A stretch of 50,264 nt of DNA from Bacillota bacterium (GCA_023460795.1 JAEWPC010000001.1:1-50264), one strand, 5' to 3'; positions 39,598 through 48,454 are shown, counted from the first letter of the stretch. A program made the numbers and translations. Notes: a model not told the origin generated them from the sequence alone.

Positions 39598-40574
39598 GTG
39601 CGTGAGTGCTCCTCTCCTATGTTGCGCAGCTCCCGTTCGAGCCGCTGTAAGTCGTCAGGTAACGCGGCCTTAAGCCGCATCGGTTCGCCGGTTACCGGAT
39701 GGTCGAAGCCCAGGCTGATCGCATGAAGCGCTTGCCTGTCGATGACCCCGGACAGCCGAGCCGCCAACGGCGACGCGTTCCATCGTTCCTCGGAGTAATA
39801 GCTGTCTCCGATAAGCGGGCAGCCGATCGACGTCATATGAACGCGAATCTGATGCGTGCGTCCCGTTCCGAGGCGGATGTCGAGCGCGCAGGCTTCTTCT
39901 CCGTAGGTCTCGGCCACTTCGTAGAACGTCAGAGAAGGCGCCCCGTCCTCGCGTACGACGCGTCGATGCGGATCCTCGTCCGCTCTTCCGATCGGCTTAT
40001 TGATCTCGCCTTGCGGCTTGGGAAGACGGCCGTACGCGTAAGCCCGGTACCGCTTGTCGATCTTGTCTTCCGTCATTTGGGCGGCGAGCTGCATATGCGC
40101 ATACTTATGTTTCGCGACGATGATTAAGCCTGACGTATGCTCGTCCAGCCGATTGACCGGACGAAACCGAACGCGTTCGCCTCGCGTTTGCCAATAGTGG
40201 ACAATGCCGTTAGCGAGCGTGTTCAAGTACCGTCCCGTCGTCGGATGAACGATGACGCCGGCCGGTTTATTAACGACGAGAATATGCTCGTCTTCATAAG
40301 CGATATCGAGCTCCATCTCCTGAGGCATGATATCGTCCGATGTCTCCGTCTCCATCCGAAGCTCGATGACGTCTCCCGCGGACACCTTATCGTAAGGCAT
40401 CGCCTTCGCGCCGTTGACGGTCAAGCCCTCCTCCGAAGTCTTGAGCCGTATCATCAATCTTCTAGAAATGCCGATTCGCTTGCGCAGCACGTCTCGCAGG
40501 TTCCGGCCTTCGTCCGAAGCTTCCGCGACGAAGACGAGAGGGGTGTAATACTCCGTAGACTGTTCGCCTGCCAC
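39594..40574 (-). CDS. RluA-family pseudouridine synthase
   Basis: A 326-aa RNA pseudouridine synthase with an N-terminal S4-like domain (about 25-75) and the catalytic RluA domain. The catalytic Asp is in VNRLDEHTSGLI; the family more often has HRLD, so Asn precedes Arg here. Other motifs are LVVNKPAGVIVHP, KRYRAYAYG and GRTHQIRVHMTSIGCPLIGD. The target is an rRNA or tRNA uridine that cannot be predicted. The start is GTG with GGAGG 9 nt upstream, 3 bp after the adenosyltransferase stop. It overlaps the ArsC-like gene by 4 bp. Confidence 0.88.
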   Translation of the reverse strand: MAGEQSTEYYTPLVFVAEASDEGRNLRDVLRKRIGISRRLMIRLKTSEEGLTVNGAKAMPYDKVSAGDVIELRMETETSDDIMPQEMELDIAYEDEHILVVNKPAGVIVHPTTGRYLNTLANGIVHYWQTRGERVRFRPVNRLDEHTSGLIIVAKHKYAHMQLAAQMTEDKIDKRYRAYAYGRLPKPQGEINKPIGRADEDPHRRVVREDGAPSLTFYEVAETYGEEACALDIRLGTGRTHQIRVHMTSIGCPLIGDSYYSEERWNASPLAARLSGVIDRQALHAISLGFDHPVTGEPMRLKAALPDDLQRLERELRNIGEEHSRT

Positions 40575-40577
40575 CCG

Positions 40578-41156
40578 CTACGACCTCCGTCCGAACACGA
40601 TCGCCCCGCGCTCGTACTCGACGTCCTGCGTCCCGAGCAGCGCGTTCGCCGCGCGTGCGGCCGCGAAGAAGTAATCGGACAGCCGGTTCACGTACTTGAC
40701 GACCGGCTGCGGGCACGGCTGTAACGCCGCGAGCGCGACGATCCTTCGCTCCGCGCGCCGGCAGACGGTACGGCAGACATGCAGCGCCGCTGCCTGCTCG
40801 CTCCCGCCGGGGAGAATAAACCGCGCGATAGGCGGCGTCCTATCCTCGTACTGATCGATCCATTGCTCCAGTTGCGCCGCCATCTCGTCCGTCACTTTCA
40901 TTTTCTCGGGTACCGGCGCCGCATAGCTTAAATCCGATCCGCAATCGAACAGCTCGTGCTGAATCGCCGTCAGTTGAGCGAGCATGTCGTCCCAACGTCC
41001 GTCGTTGTCCCTGCGGATGACGGCCACCGCTTGACCGACGGTCGCGTTAAGCTCGTCGATCGTGCCGTAAGCTTCCACGCGCGCGTCGTCCTTCGCCACC
41101 CGCGCTCCGATGACGGACGTCTTGCCCTCGTCGCCCGTTCTCGTATATATTCTCAT
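40578..41156 (-). CDS. pduO: Cob(I)alamin adenosyltransferase, PduO type
   Basis: Transfers adenosine from ATP to cob(I)alamin to form coenzyme B12. The 192-aa protein starts MRIYTRTGDEGKTSVIG (ATP-binding) and contains VEAYGTIDELNA, LPGGSEQAAALHVCRTVCRRAER (the ATP/cobalamin signature) and VKYVNRLSDYFFAAAR. I use the ATG at 41156, 8 nt after GGGGG; an ATG five codons earlier is the alternative. It is the first gene of the operon with RluA, ArsC-like and aminotransferase genes. No other cobalamin gene is seen here. Confidence 0.9.
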   Translation of the reverse strand: MRIYTRTGDEGKTSVIGARVAKDDARVEAYGTIDELNATVGQAVAVIRRDNDGRWDDMLAQLTAIQHELFDCGSDLSYAAPVPEKMKVTDEMAAQLEQWIDQYEDRTPPIARFILPGGSEQAAALHVCRTVCRRAERRIVALAALQPCPQPVVKYVNRLSDYFFAAARAANALLGTQDVEYERGAIVFGRRS

Positions 41157-41212
41157 CCCATTAACCCCCATGCGTTACTCGATACCTTAACTATAGCACA
41201 CTGCCCGCGCAC

Positions 41213-41244
41213 AAAAGAGACCCGGCGACAGCTCGCCGAGTCCC
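41213..41244 (-). terminator. Terminator of Spo0E-like gene
   Basis: On the minus strand, GGACTCGGCGA and TCGCCGGGTCT form a stem around GCTG, followed by CTTTTG. It begins about 8 bp after the stop codon at 41252. Confidence 0.75.
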
Positions 41245-41251
41245 TAAGCCC

Positions 41252-41443
41252 TTATGATGTACGGGCGGATTGCTTCATATATTCGTTGATTTTAACGTCT
41301 AGCTGACGACTGATCTCCATGACTCGGTCCGCAGTAAGGGACAGCTCGCGCATGAACATATCGGACATCCGCCGACGCAGCTCGTCGATCTCTTCCGACA
41401 GCCACTGCTTATGCATCGCACTGTCATGCTCCGCCGCTTCCAT
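41252..41443 (-). CDS. Spo0E-like aspartyl-phosphate phosphatase
   Basis: A 63-aa helical-hairpin protein of the Spo0E family, which dephosphorylates Spo0A~P and delays sporulation. The signature SRQLD (family SQELD) is in ISRQLDVKINEYMK near residues 46-60. An N-terminal helix carries EEIDELRRRMSDMF. The ATG at 41443 follows GGGGGAG; the longer frame adds unlikely residues. Together with sda at 3422 it is a second brake on sporulation in this window. It lies between unrelated operons. Confidence 0.82.
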   Translation of the reverse strand: MEAAEHDSAMHKQWLSEEIDELRRRMSDMFMRELSLTADRVMEISRQLDVKINEYMKQSARTS

Positions 41444-41540
41444 GTTCCTACTCCCCCTCGTCTGCAGGATGACACAAAACATGGTTTAGTATAGCAGATC
41501 GGCTCGTCCTTGAACACCCACTTTTGGCGCGAATTCATTA

Positions 41541-42770
41541 TTATTCCATTTTTCTTAAAAATGCATAAATCCGCTCCAGCGCTTCGTTCAACTGAGCGAC
41601 GGAAGTCGCATAGCAGCAGCGCAGGAACCCTTCCCCGCCTTTGCCGAATACGTTGCCCGGCACGGCCGCCACTTTCGCTTCGAGCACGAGCCGTTCGGCG
41701 AATTGCTCGGACGTAAGCCCCGTGGACTTGATCGACGGGAAAGCATAGAAGGCGCCTTGCGGCTCGTGACATTCAAGCCCCATATCCCGGAACCCTTGCA
41801 CGACGAGACGCCGGCGTTGATTGTACGATTCCATCATGCGATCCTTCTCCTCCAGACCGCCCTTCGTGAGCGATTCCAGAGCAGCGACCTGGCCCATGAT
41901 CGGAGCGCACATGATCGTATATTGGTGGATACGGAGCATCGCGGAGATCAAATCCGGATGTCCGCATGCGTAACCCATCCGCCAGCCCGTCATCGCGAAC
42001 GCCTTGGAGAAGCCGCTGACGAGAATCGTCCTGTCTTTCATTCCCGGCAGCGAGGCAAAGCTGACATGCTTGTCGCCGGTGAACGTGAGCTCGGCGTATA
42101 TTTCGTCGGAGATGACGATCAGATCGTGCTCTTCCACGACCCTGGCGATCGGCAGTAAATCCTCGTACGTCATGATCGCGCCGGTCGGATTGCTCGGATA
42201 ACACAGGATGAGCACCTTCGATTTAGGCGTAATCGCCGCTCGCAAGCTGTCCGCCGTCAGCTTGAACTGATCCTCCGCGAACGTCTCGATGCCGACGTGA
42301 ACCCCTCCGCCGAGCGTCGTGATCGGCGAATAGGAGACGTAACAAGGCTCGGGAATCAGAATTTCGTCGCCCGGCTCGATCAGCGCGCGCAACGCGAGGT
42401 CGATGCCTTCGCTGCCGCCGACCGTAACGAGAATTTCATTAGCCGGGTCGTATTTCAAGTTGAACCCGCTGTGCAAGTAACCGGCGATCGCTTCGCGCAG
42501 CTCCGGCATGCCCGCGTTGGAAGTGTATTGCGTTTTCCCCTTCTCGAGCGCGTACACCGCGGCGTCCCTGACGCGCCAAGGCGTTACGAAGTCGGGCTCG
42601 CCGACGCCGAGCGTAATGATGTCCTTGTCTTTGCTCGCGCTGACCAAATCAAAGAATCGCCGGATGCCCGACGGTGGAATGGCGCGCGCGCTGGCGGCCA
42701 GATGATGCAACATGCCGCTCGCTGCCGACCGTTCAACCTGCGTTTGCGGCTTTTCTTCGTTTTTTATCAT
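41541..42770 (-). CDS. alaT: Alanine-type aminotransferase AlaT (YugH-like)
   Basis: A 409-aa fold-type-I aminotransferase. The PLP lysine is in VSGFSKAFAMTGWRMGYACGHP; GVGEPDF, LILCYPSNPTGAIMT and SDEIYAEL are class I motifs. It follows the Lrp-type regulator gene by 33 bp in the same direction, as in B. subtilis, where AlaR (YugG) activates alaT (YugH), the pyruvate-to-alanine transaminase. The ATG follows AAGGAAG. Aromatic or broad-specificity transamination remains possible. Confidence 0.85.
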   Translation of the reverse strand: MIKNEEKPQTQVERSAASGMLHHLAASARAIPPSGIRRFFDLVSASKDKDIITLGVGEPDFVTPWRVRDAAVYALEKGKTQYTSNAGMPELREAIAGYLHSGFNLKYDPANEILVTVGGSEGIDLALRALIEPGDEILIPEPCYVSYSPITTLGGGVHVGIETFAEDQFKLTADSLRAAITPKSKVLILCYPSNPTGAIMTYEDLLPIARVVEEHDLIVISDEIYAELTFTGDKHVSFASLPGMKDRTILVSGFSKAFAMTGWRMGYACGHPDLISAMLRIHQYTIMCAPIMGQVAALESLTKGGLEEKDRMMESYNQRRRLVVQGFRDMGLECHEPQGAFYAFPSIKSTGLTSEQFAERLVLEAKVAAVPGNVFGKGGEGFLRCCYATSVAQLNEALERIYAFLRKME

Positions 42771-42803
42771 GGGGACGACTTCCTTTTCGTTTAGGCTGCC
42801 CGT

Positions 42804-43295
42804 TTACGGGGATACCGGCATCCGATGATCGTCTTCGAACTCTTCGAACACGATGCCGTCTTGCTTATATTTCTTAAGGATGAAAAAGGTTTTGGTCGAA
42901 ATCACCGACTCGATCGTCGAAAGCTTGTTGGATACGAACGAGGCGACTTCCTTCAAGTTCTTGCCTTCGATCTCGACGCACAGATCGTACGCGCCCGACA
43001 TCAGGAACACCGATTTCACTTCCGGGTACAAATAGATGCGCTCCGCGATGCTTTCGAAGCCGCGGCCTCTCTCCGGCGTGCATTCGACTTCGATCAGCGC
43101 GGTAACCGTCTCGTCGCTGACTTTGCTCCAATTGACGACCGTCGCGTATTTGACGATCACGTGGTCTTGCTCCATCTCTGCGATCGCGGAAGTAACGTCG
43201 GCTTCCGCCGCGCCCAGCATCGTTGCGATAGTGGCTGCGGACAATCTGGCGTCTTCCTTGAGTAGATCCAAGATGCTGAGTTTAAGTTGGTTCAT
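42804..43295 (-). CDS. alaR: Lrp/AsnC-family regulator AlaR
   Basis: A 163-aa Lrp/AsnC transcription factor: N-terminal helix-turn-helix (LKEDARLSAATIATMLGAAEADVTSAIAEME, about 10-42) and a C-terminal RAM ligand-binding/oligomerisation domain. The RAM core reads VTALIEVECTPERGRGFESIAERIYLYPEVKSVFLMSGAYDLCVEIEG. The start at 43295 follows CAGGAGGG. Synteny with alaT indicates the alanine-responsive AlaR of Bacillus. Its C-terminus is acidic. Confidence 0.88.
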   Translation of the reverse strand: MNQLKLSILDLLKEDARLSAATIATMLGAAEADVTSAIAEMEQDHVIVKYATVVNWSKVSDETVTALIEVECTPERGRGFESIAERIYLYPEVKSVFLMSGAYDLCVEIEGKNLKEVASFVSNKLSTIESVISTKTFFILKKYKQDGIVFEEFEDDHRMPVSP

Positions 43296-43493
43296 CGCGA
43301 TCCCTCCTGAATTACTCTCCATATTACATCACAAACAGGCTTTATGAAAAGGAAAAAGTCCTCTCGTGCGCTACGCTCTTCGATCGCTCCCACGGTATGG
43401 ATAACGTATATAGTTTGGTAGCGTCCGGAGAGACGTATGCATGGAGTGAGCAGCTAAGTGTAACGGTCTCGCGCGCCGTTGCGGCGTCGACGC

Positions 43494-43831
43494 CGGATTA
43501 ACGGAGTATGTTGCCGCTATGGCGCGAGATTGCGACGCGATGCCGATTTAGCGGCGTGTGGTGCCGCTATGACGCGAGATTGCGACGCGACGCCGATTTA
43601 GCGGCGTATGGTGCCGCTATGGCGCGAGATTGCGACGCAACGCCGATTTAGCGGCTTATGGTGCCGCTATGGCGCGAGATTGCGACGCGACGCCGATTTA
43701 GCGGCGTGTGGTGCCGCTATGGCGCGAGATTGCGACGCGTTGCCGATTTAGCGGCGTATGGTGCCGCTATGGCGCGAGATTGCGACGCAACGCCGATTTA
43801 GCGGCGTGTGGTGCCGCTATGGCGCGAAGTT
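43494..43831. repeat. Array 4: exact 50-bp tandem repeat with TAGCGGC/GCCGCTA palindrome
   Basis: Nearly seven units with a period of exactly 50 bp; GCCGCTAT recurs at 43513, 43563, 43613, 43663, 43713, 43763 and 43813. Each full unit carries TAGCGGC, a 7-nt loop (GTGTGGT, GTATGGT or TTATGGT) and GCCGCTA. The arms are constant while the loop and part of the spacer vary; the first unit is degenerate. It lies between the alaR promoter region and the cysK terminator (gap 43296-43939). I see no gene in the rest of this gap. Confidence 0.9.
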
Positions 43832-43890
43832 TAGTAACTCACGTACCGTTGCACCATCATTTTCCCCGTCACTCAGGAGAGAAACAAGAA

Positions 43891-43919
43891 ATCCCCTAGC
43901 TCACCTGAGCGAAGGGGAT
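43891..43919 (-). terminator. Terminator of cysK operon
   Basis: ATCCCCT (43891-43897) pairs with AGGGGAT (43913-43919), with inner GCTC/GAGC. On the minus strand it is followed by TTCTTGTTTC, about 20 bp after the cysK stop. Confidence 0.75.
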
Positions 43920-43939
43920 ACCATTGTAATGGACTACAC

Positions 43940-44857
43940 TTAAAAAATATCCATGCTCAAGTAACGCTCGCCGGTGTCCGGAGCGATGCAGAGAACGCGT
44001 CGGCCCGGACCGAGCCTGCGGGCGATCTGCAGCGCCGCCCAGACGGAAGCGCCCGACGACGGACCGACAAGCAGCCCTTCGCGTCTCGCCAGCTCGCGCA
44101 TCGTCTCGATCGCGTCCCGATCGGTCACTTGTACGATCTCGTCGTACACCGACGTGTTCAAGATCGCGGGCACGAAACCCGGACTCGTCCCGACAAGCTT
44201 ATGCGGGCCTGGTTCGCCGCCCGAGAGCACGGGAGACCCGGCAGGCTCGACGACAGCTACGTAGAGACCCGGCAGCCTTTCCTTCAATACTTCGCCGGTT
44301 CCCGTAATCGTGCCGCCTGTGCCGGCCGTCGCGACGAATGCATCCAACCGGCCTTCGGTCTGCTCGATAATCTCGAGCGCCGTCGTCGTGCGGTGAATGT
44401 CCGGATTCGCCGGATTGTCGAACTGGTTCGGCATGAAGCTTCCCGGATGTTCCGCCAGAAGCTGCTTCGCTTTGGCGATCGCGCCGGGCATGCGTTCCGC
44501 GGCGGGCGTCAGCACGACCTCCGCGCCGTAGGCTTGCAATAAGGAAATCCGTTCCTTCGTCATATTGTCCGGCATGACCAGAATAAGGCGATAGCCTCTG
44601 GCCGCCGCGTTCATCGCGAGACCGATGCCGGTGTTGCCGCTCGTCGGCTCGATGATGACGCTGCCGGGAGCGATAAGCCCCTTGGCTTCGGCGTCGTTCA
44701 TCAGACCTAGCGCCGCCCGGTCCTTCACGCTGCCGCTCGGATTCATTTTCTCCAGCTTGACGAGCACCTGCGCGTGCTCCGGCCCCGTCAATCGCTGCAA
44801 CGCGACCGCGGGCGTATTGCCGATCAGCTCCGTAACGGAGCGAACTATTTTAGCCAT
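43940..44857 (-). CDS. cysK: O-acetylserine sulfhydrylase (cysteine synthase) CysK
   Basis: Makes cysteine from O-acetylserine and sulfide with PLP. The PLP lysine is in NPSGSVKDRAA (about residue 42); the PLP-phosphate loop is TAGTGGTITGTG, the substrate loop is PTSGNTGIGLA, and the C-terminal site is GPSSGAS. Its 305 aa is normal. The start ATG 44857 follows GAGGG; a much longer upstream frame is spurious because it overlaps the zinc-ribbon gene in another frame. It is the last gene of a run starting at mutS2. Confidence 0.93.
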   Translation of the reverse strand: MAKIVRSVTELIGNTPAVALQRLTGPEHAQVLVKLEKMNPSGSVKDRAALGLMNDAEAKGLIAPGSVIIEPTSGNTGIGLAMNAAARGYRLILVMPDNMTKERISLLQAYGAEVVLTPAAERMPGAIAKAKQLLAEHPGSFMPNQFDNPANPDIHRTTTALEIIEQTEGRLDAFVATAGTGGTITGTGEVLKERLPGLYVAVVEPAGSPVLSGGEPGPHKLVGTSPGFVPAILNTSVYDEIVQVTDRDAIETMRELARREGLLVGPSSGASVWAALQIARRLGPGRRVLCIAPDTGERYLSMDIF

Positions 44858-44868
44858 GTTTTTACCCT

Positions 44869-45408
44869 CTATTTCTCTGAAGCTTCCGCTTGCGCGCTTA
44901 ACCGGCGGATCATCTGCTCGCGGCCGTCGTCGGCAAGCTGCGTCTGTACCGTGAAGCACGCCGGGCATACGTAGAGCGCCAGGGTGAACGGCGCTTCCAG
45001 CACCGGCTGGCCTAACGACTGCGGCACTCTCGGTTTGAATTGCCCCGCCGCGATCTGCTGCTCTCCCGCTTCCATCATGTATTCCCGGCAGTTCGGACAC
45101 TCCGGCACGAGCTCCTGCTCGTCTAATATTTTCTCGACGGACTCCTCCAGCAGCAACCCTTCCGGTCCGCTCTCCCTGAACGAAAGAGCGTCGTCCCAAG
45201 AGTCGTCTTCATCCTCATCCTCATCTTCGTCTTCGTCATCCCGGAACGACTCGCGTCCGTTCTCTTCTTCTTCCTCGTCGCCGATATCGAGCGTCAGCGT
45301 CCGGTAGCCGTCGAGCTCGTTCTCGCACACCGGACAATACTTGTCGGGCTCTTGCCCTTCCTCGATCGGAATTTCGCTCTGGCACCACGGACATAGCGTA
45401 ACAGCCAT
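44869..45408 (-). CDS. Zinc-ribbon protein with long Asp/Glu run
   Basis: A 179-aa protein, family not recognised. Two CxxC pairs near the N-terminus (CPWC, CPVC; residues 6-28) make one zinc ribbon. A second ribbon appears to be formed by CPNC near 104 and CPAC near 148. Between them is a strongly acidic linker with an uninterrupted Asp/Glu run of 13 residues (about 57-69). It is conserved-looking and begins after a good SD (GGAGGCTTAATCG). It lies 11 bp upstream of cysK and 17 bp after a 27-aa membrane miniprotein; a regulatory or scaffolding role is a guess. Confidence 0.75.
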   Translation of the reverse strand: MAVTLCPWCQSEIPIEEGQEPDKYCPVCENELDGYRTLTLDIGDEEEEENGRESFRDDEDEDEDEDEDDSWDDALSFRESGPEGLLLEESVEKILDEQELVPECPNCREYMMEAGEQQIAAGQFKPRVPQSLGQPVLEAPFTLALYVCPACFTVQTQLADDGREQMIRRLSAQAEASEK

Positions 45409-45425
45409 AATCGATTAAGCCTCCA

Positions 45426-45509
45426 TCAATCTATATTTATCCAATAGATAACTCCGATCGCCACGAACAGCAGCGCAAGCGCCAGCAAAGTTCCCCATAA
45501 GTACTTCAT
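45426..45509 (-). CDS. 27-aa single-span membrane miniprotein
   Basis: A 27-codon frame starting with ATG 45509 and ending in TGA at 45426-45428. The product is MKYLWG, then a hydrophobic helix of about 17 residues (TLLALALLFVAIGVIYW), then INID. A strong SD (GGAGG, 45514-45518) precedes the start by 4 nt. It sits 12 bp after the DUF350 gene and 17 bp before the zinc-ribbon gene, all on the same strand. It is too short for routine gene calling. It is likely a real small membrane protein, possibly acting with the DUF350 protein. Confidence 0.65.
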   Translation of the reverse strand: MKYLWGTLLALALLFVAIGVIYWINID

Positions 45510-45521
45510 AACATCCTCCGA

Positions 45522-45941
45522 TCAACCGACGGCCGAGCCAATAATATAAGAAAGGGATACCGATAAGACCATGGCCAGCAATCCGACCGCGCGGTTATCT
45601 TTAGCGATTTCTTCATCGATCCGGAACACCGGCGTTAGAAACTCGAACAGAAAATAAGCGGCGAGCAGAAGCACGAAACCTAGCGACGCCCATACCATGC
45701 TCTCGTAGATCGAATCGTTCGCCTCGATCGAGAACCTAAAAATATTGCAAATGCCGAAAATTTTACCCCCGGTCGCCATCGCAACGGCTACGTTGCCTTT
45801 ACGAATTTCGTCCCAGCCGTCGTATTTCGTTACCCATTCGAACACCGACAGGAAAACGATCAAAGCCAAGATGCCGACCGAGAAATACGCCAATACCGCG
45901 GTGAAAGGCTGCGACATCATTTTATCGACGACGCCCTGCAT
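45522..45941 (-). CDS. DUF350-family membrane protein (YshE-like)
   Basis: A 139-aa integral membrane protein with about four helices of the DUF350 family. The middle motif EIRKGNVAVAMATGGKIFGI is the family's hallmark, with a conserved-looking Gly-rich turn. Function is unknown. In B. subtilis the DUF350 gene yshE also follows mutSB, and here the gap to mutS2 is 15 bp, so the order is conserved. The ATG start is clear. Confidence 0.85.
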   Translation of the reverse strand: MQGVVDKMMSQPFTAVLAYFSVGILALIVFLSVFEWVTKYDGWDEIRKGNVAVAMATGGKIFGICNIFRFSIEANDSIYESMVWASLGFVLLLAAYFLFEFLTPVFRIDEEIAKDNRAVGLLAMVLSVSLSYIIGSAVG

Positions 45942-45956
45942 GCGATCACGCTCCCG

Positions 45957-48338
45957 TCAATGGAGTTCAGCAATGGTAACCCCTGCTCCGCCTTCCCCGA
46001 AACTGCCGAGGCGGTAGCTCTTGACATGCTTATGCCGGCGCAGAAATTCTTGGATGCCCGCTCGAAGCGCGCCTGTGCCTTTGCCATGAATGACGTACAC
46101 TTGCCCGAGATTGGACAAGAACGCTTCGTCGAGGAACCGATCGACTTCCATGATCGCCTCGTCCAGCGTCGTCCCGCGCAGGTCGAGCTCCGTCCGGATG
46201 TTCTCGTCTCGAGAACGCTTGACGACGGTCGCTTGGGCTTGCTGCTTCGTCTTGCCTGAAGCTTGCTGGCGCACCGGCTCGAGATCGGCCAAGGCGACTT
46301 TCATCTTCATGATGCCAAGCTGCACGACCGCTTCTTGATTGCCGGACAATTCGACGACATGGCCGCGTTGTCCGCCTAGGCTGTGCACCTTCACTTCGTC
46401 TCCAGGCTCGATCTTGACTGCCTTGCCTCCAGCAGCGGCGCGTGGCTCTCTCGCCGCAGGAGCCGGAACGGCATCTTCGAGCTTCTTGCGGGCTTCGATC
46501 AGCTTGTGTTCCTTAACCGACGCGCCCTCGTCGAGGGCCAATTGACGAAGCTCGGCAATTATGTCCTCGGCTTCGCGCTTCGCCTTGGCTACGGACAGTC
46601 TAGCCTGCTCCCGCGCTTCGTCGAGCAGCTTCGCTTTCTGCTCTTGGAATTTCGCCCGCTCGTCGGCGATCTGCTGTTGCAGCTTCTCCACGTCGATCCG
46701 CAGGCGTTCCGCAAGCTTGCGCTCGGATTCTGCCGTACGGCGGTCTTTCTCGAGCGAGGCGATCATCGTATCGACCTTCAGCTCGTCTTCGCTGACCTCG
46801 CCTCGCGCATGCTCGATGATGCTCTTCGGCAAACCGAGCCGCTCCGCGATCGCGAACGCGTTGCTTCGGCCCGGCACGCCCACGAGCAGCCTGTACGTCG
46901 GACGCAGCGTAGCCACGTCGAATTCCATGCTCGCGTTGATGATCCCTTCGCGGTTATAAGCGTAAGCTTTCAATTCGCTATAGTGAGTCGTCGCGATCAT
47001 CCGGCACCCGATGCGATGCAGATGCTCCAGGATCGCGATCGCCAAGGCGGAGCCCTCCGCCGGATCGGTTCCCGCACCGAGTTCATCCAGCAGCACGAGA
47101 CTTCTGGAGGTGACTTGGCCGAGCATCGAGATCAGGTTCGTCATATGGCTGGAGAACGTGCTCAAGCTTTGCTCGATGCTCTGTTCGTCTCCGATATCGG
47201 CGTATATGCCGTCGAATACGCATAGGATGCTTCCATCGTCCGCGGGCACGAACAAGCCGGACATCGCCATCAGGCTAAGCAGGCCGATCGTCTTGAGGGA
47301 TACGGTCTTGCCTCCCGTATTCGGTCCCGTCACGATAATCGCGGAATAATCGTCGCCAAGCTCGATGTCGATCGGCACGACGTTCTTCTGTTCGATCAGC
47401 GGGTGGCGGGCTCTGCGCAACAATAGCTTCCCTTCGTCGTTGACCGCGGGCAGCGTCGCCATCATCGAATGTGCCAAAGACGCTTTGGCGAAAATAAAGT
47501 CGAGCTGACCGATCAGCTCCACGTCGCCGGTAAGCAAATCCGCGCGCTCGCCGACCGCTTCGGTCAGCTTCCGCAGGATGCGCTCGATCTCTTGCTGCTC
47601 CTTCAGCGTGAGCTCGCGCAGCTTGTTGTTCATCTGCACGACGGCTTCCGGTTCGATGAACAGCGTCGCTCCGCTTCCGGATTGATCGTGAACGATACCC
47701 CCAAAGTGGGAGCGGTACTCGGCTTTGACCGGAATGACATAGCGGTCGTTCCGCTGCGTAATAAGCGCATCCTGGAGCATTTTCTGAACCGAGCTCGAAC
47801 GAATGAGGCTTTCCAGCTTCTCTCTGGCCCGACCTGCGTTAATGCGAATATCGCGCCGCACCGAAGCAAGCTCGGGACTCGCGGAATCCAGCACATCGCC
47901 TTGCTCGTCGACGCAGCGGCGGATTTCGTCCTCGATCGCTTTGAAATCCGTCAGAGGCTCGCGTAAATCCGTCAGCAGCGGGAGAGTGAGCTCTTCGTCC
48001 GCCGACGAGATGAATTTATTCAATCTTCTAGAACCCATGATGAATTGGGCGATTTCGATAAGCTCCGCGGGCTGCAGCATTCCGTGCAGCTTAGCCCGGT
48101 ACAGCGATGCGCGTACGTCCGTGATGCCTCCGAAAGGCGGCGACCCCTTCAGAGCGATCGCTCTTGCCGCTTCGTCCGTAGCGGCCAGCCTGCGTTCCAC
48201 GACGCGCAGCTCCTGCGACGGGTACAGCTTCTCGGCTTCTTCTCTTCCGAGGCTCGTCGCGGCTGTGGCGGCTAGCTTCTGGACGATTTTATCGTATTCC
48301 AATGTATGTAACGCCTTGGCGTTCACGGCATCGTTCAT
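45957..48338 (-). CDS. mutS2: Endonuclease MutS2
   Basis: A 793-aa MutS homologue lacking the mismatch-recognition domain. The ATPase has Walker A GPNTGGKTVSLK (near 333), Walker B LVLLDELGAGTDP and the MutS signature TTHYSELKAYAYN. A coiled coil (about 520-610) leads to the C-terminal Smr nuclease domain. That domain has LDLRGTTLDEAIMEV and HGKGTGALRAGIQEFL. The family acts on recombination intermediates and on collided ribosomes in Bacillus. It is the first gene of the run towards cysK. Confidence 0.95.
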   Translation of the reverse strand: MNDAVNAKALHTLEYDKIVQKLAATAATSLGREEAEKLYPSQELRVVERRLAATDEAARAIALKGSPPFGGITDVRASLYRAKLHGMLQPAELIEIAQFIMGSRRLNKFISSADEELTLPLLTDLREPLTDFKAIEDEIRRCVDEQGDVLDSASPELASVRRDIRINAGRAREKLESLIRSSSVQKMLQDALITQRNDRYVIPVKAEYRSHFGGIVHDQSGSGATLFIEPEAVVQMNNKLRELTLKEQQEIERILRKLTEAVGERADLLTGDVELIGQLDFIFAKASLAHSMMATLPAVNDEGKLLLRRARHPLIEQKNVVPIDIELGDDYSAIIVTGPNTGGKTVSLKTIGLLSLMAMSGLFVPADDGSILCVFDGIYADIGDEQSIEQSLSTFSSHMTNLISMLGQVTSRSLVLLDELGAGTDPAEGSALAIAILEHLHRIGCRMIATTHYSELKAYAYNREGIINASMEFDVATLRPTYRLLVGVPGRSNAFAIAERLGLPKSIIEHARGEVSEDELKVDTMIASLEKDRRTAESERKLAERLRIDVEKLQQQIADERAKFQEQKAKLLDEAREQARLSVAKAKREAEDIIAELRQLALDEGASVKEHKLIEARKKLEDAVPAPAAREPRAAAGGKAVKIEPGDEVKVHSLGGQRGHVVELSGNQEAVVQLGIMKMKVALADLEPVRQQASGKTKQQAQATVVKRSRDENIRTELDLRGTTLDEAIMEVDRFLDEAFLSNLGQVYVIHGKGTGALRAGIQEFLRRHKHVKSYRLGSFGEGGAGVTIAELH

Positions 48339-48454
48339 CTCCTTACGTATCTCTACAATTCACTATTATAGCCGAACGAACGATCTAAGCGAAACCTTGC
48401 CACTCATAGGCAAGGCGACGGACGGACAGACTACGGATAAAGGAGGTCGATAAG

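Noticed and set aside
43708..43943. Short frames with repeated MVPLWREIATR-like peptide
   Set aside because: They are translations of the 50-bp array, without SD or conserved features.
44858..45199. N-terminal extension of CysK (419-aa frame)
   Set aside because: The extension overlaps the better-supported zinc-ribbon gene in another frame; ATG 44857 has an SD and gives the normal CysK length.
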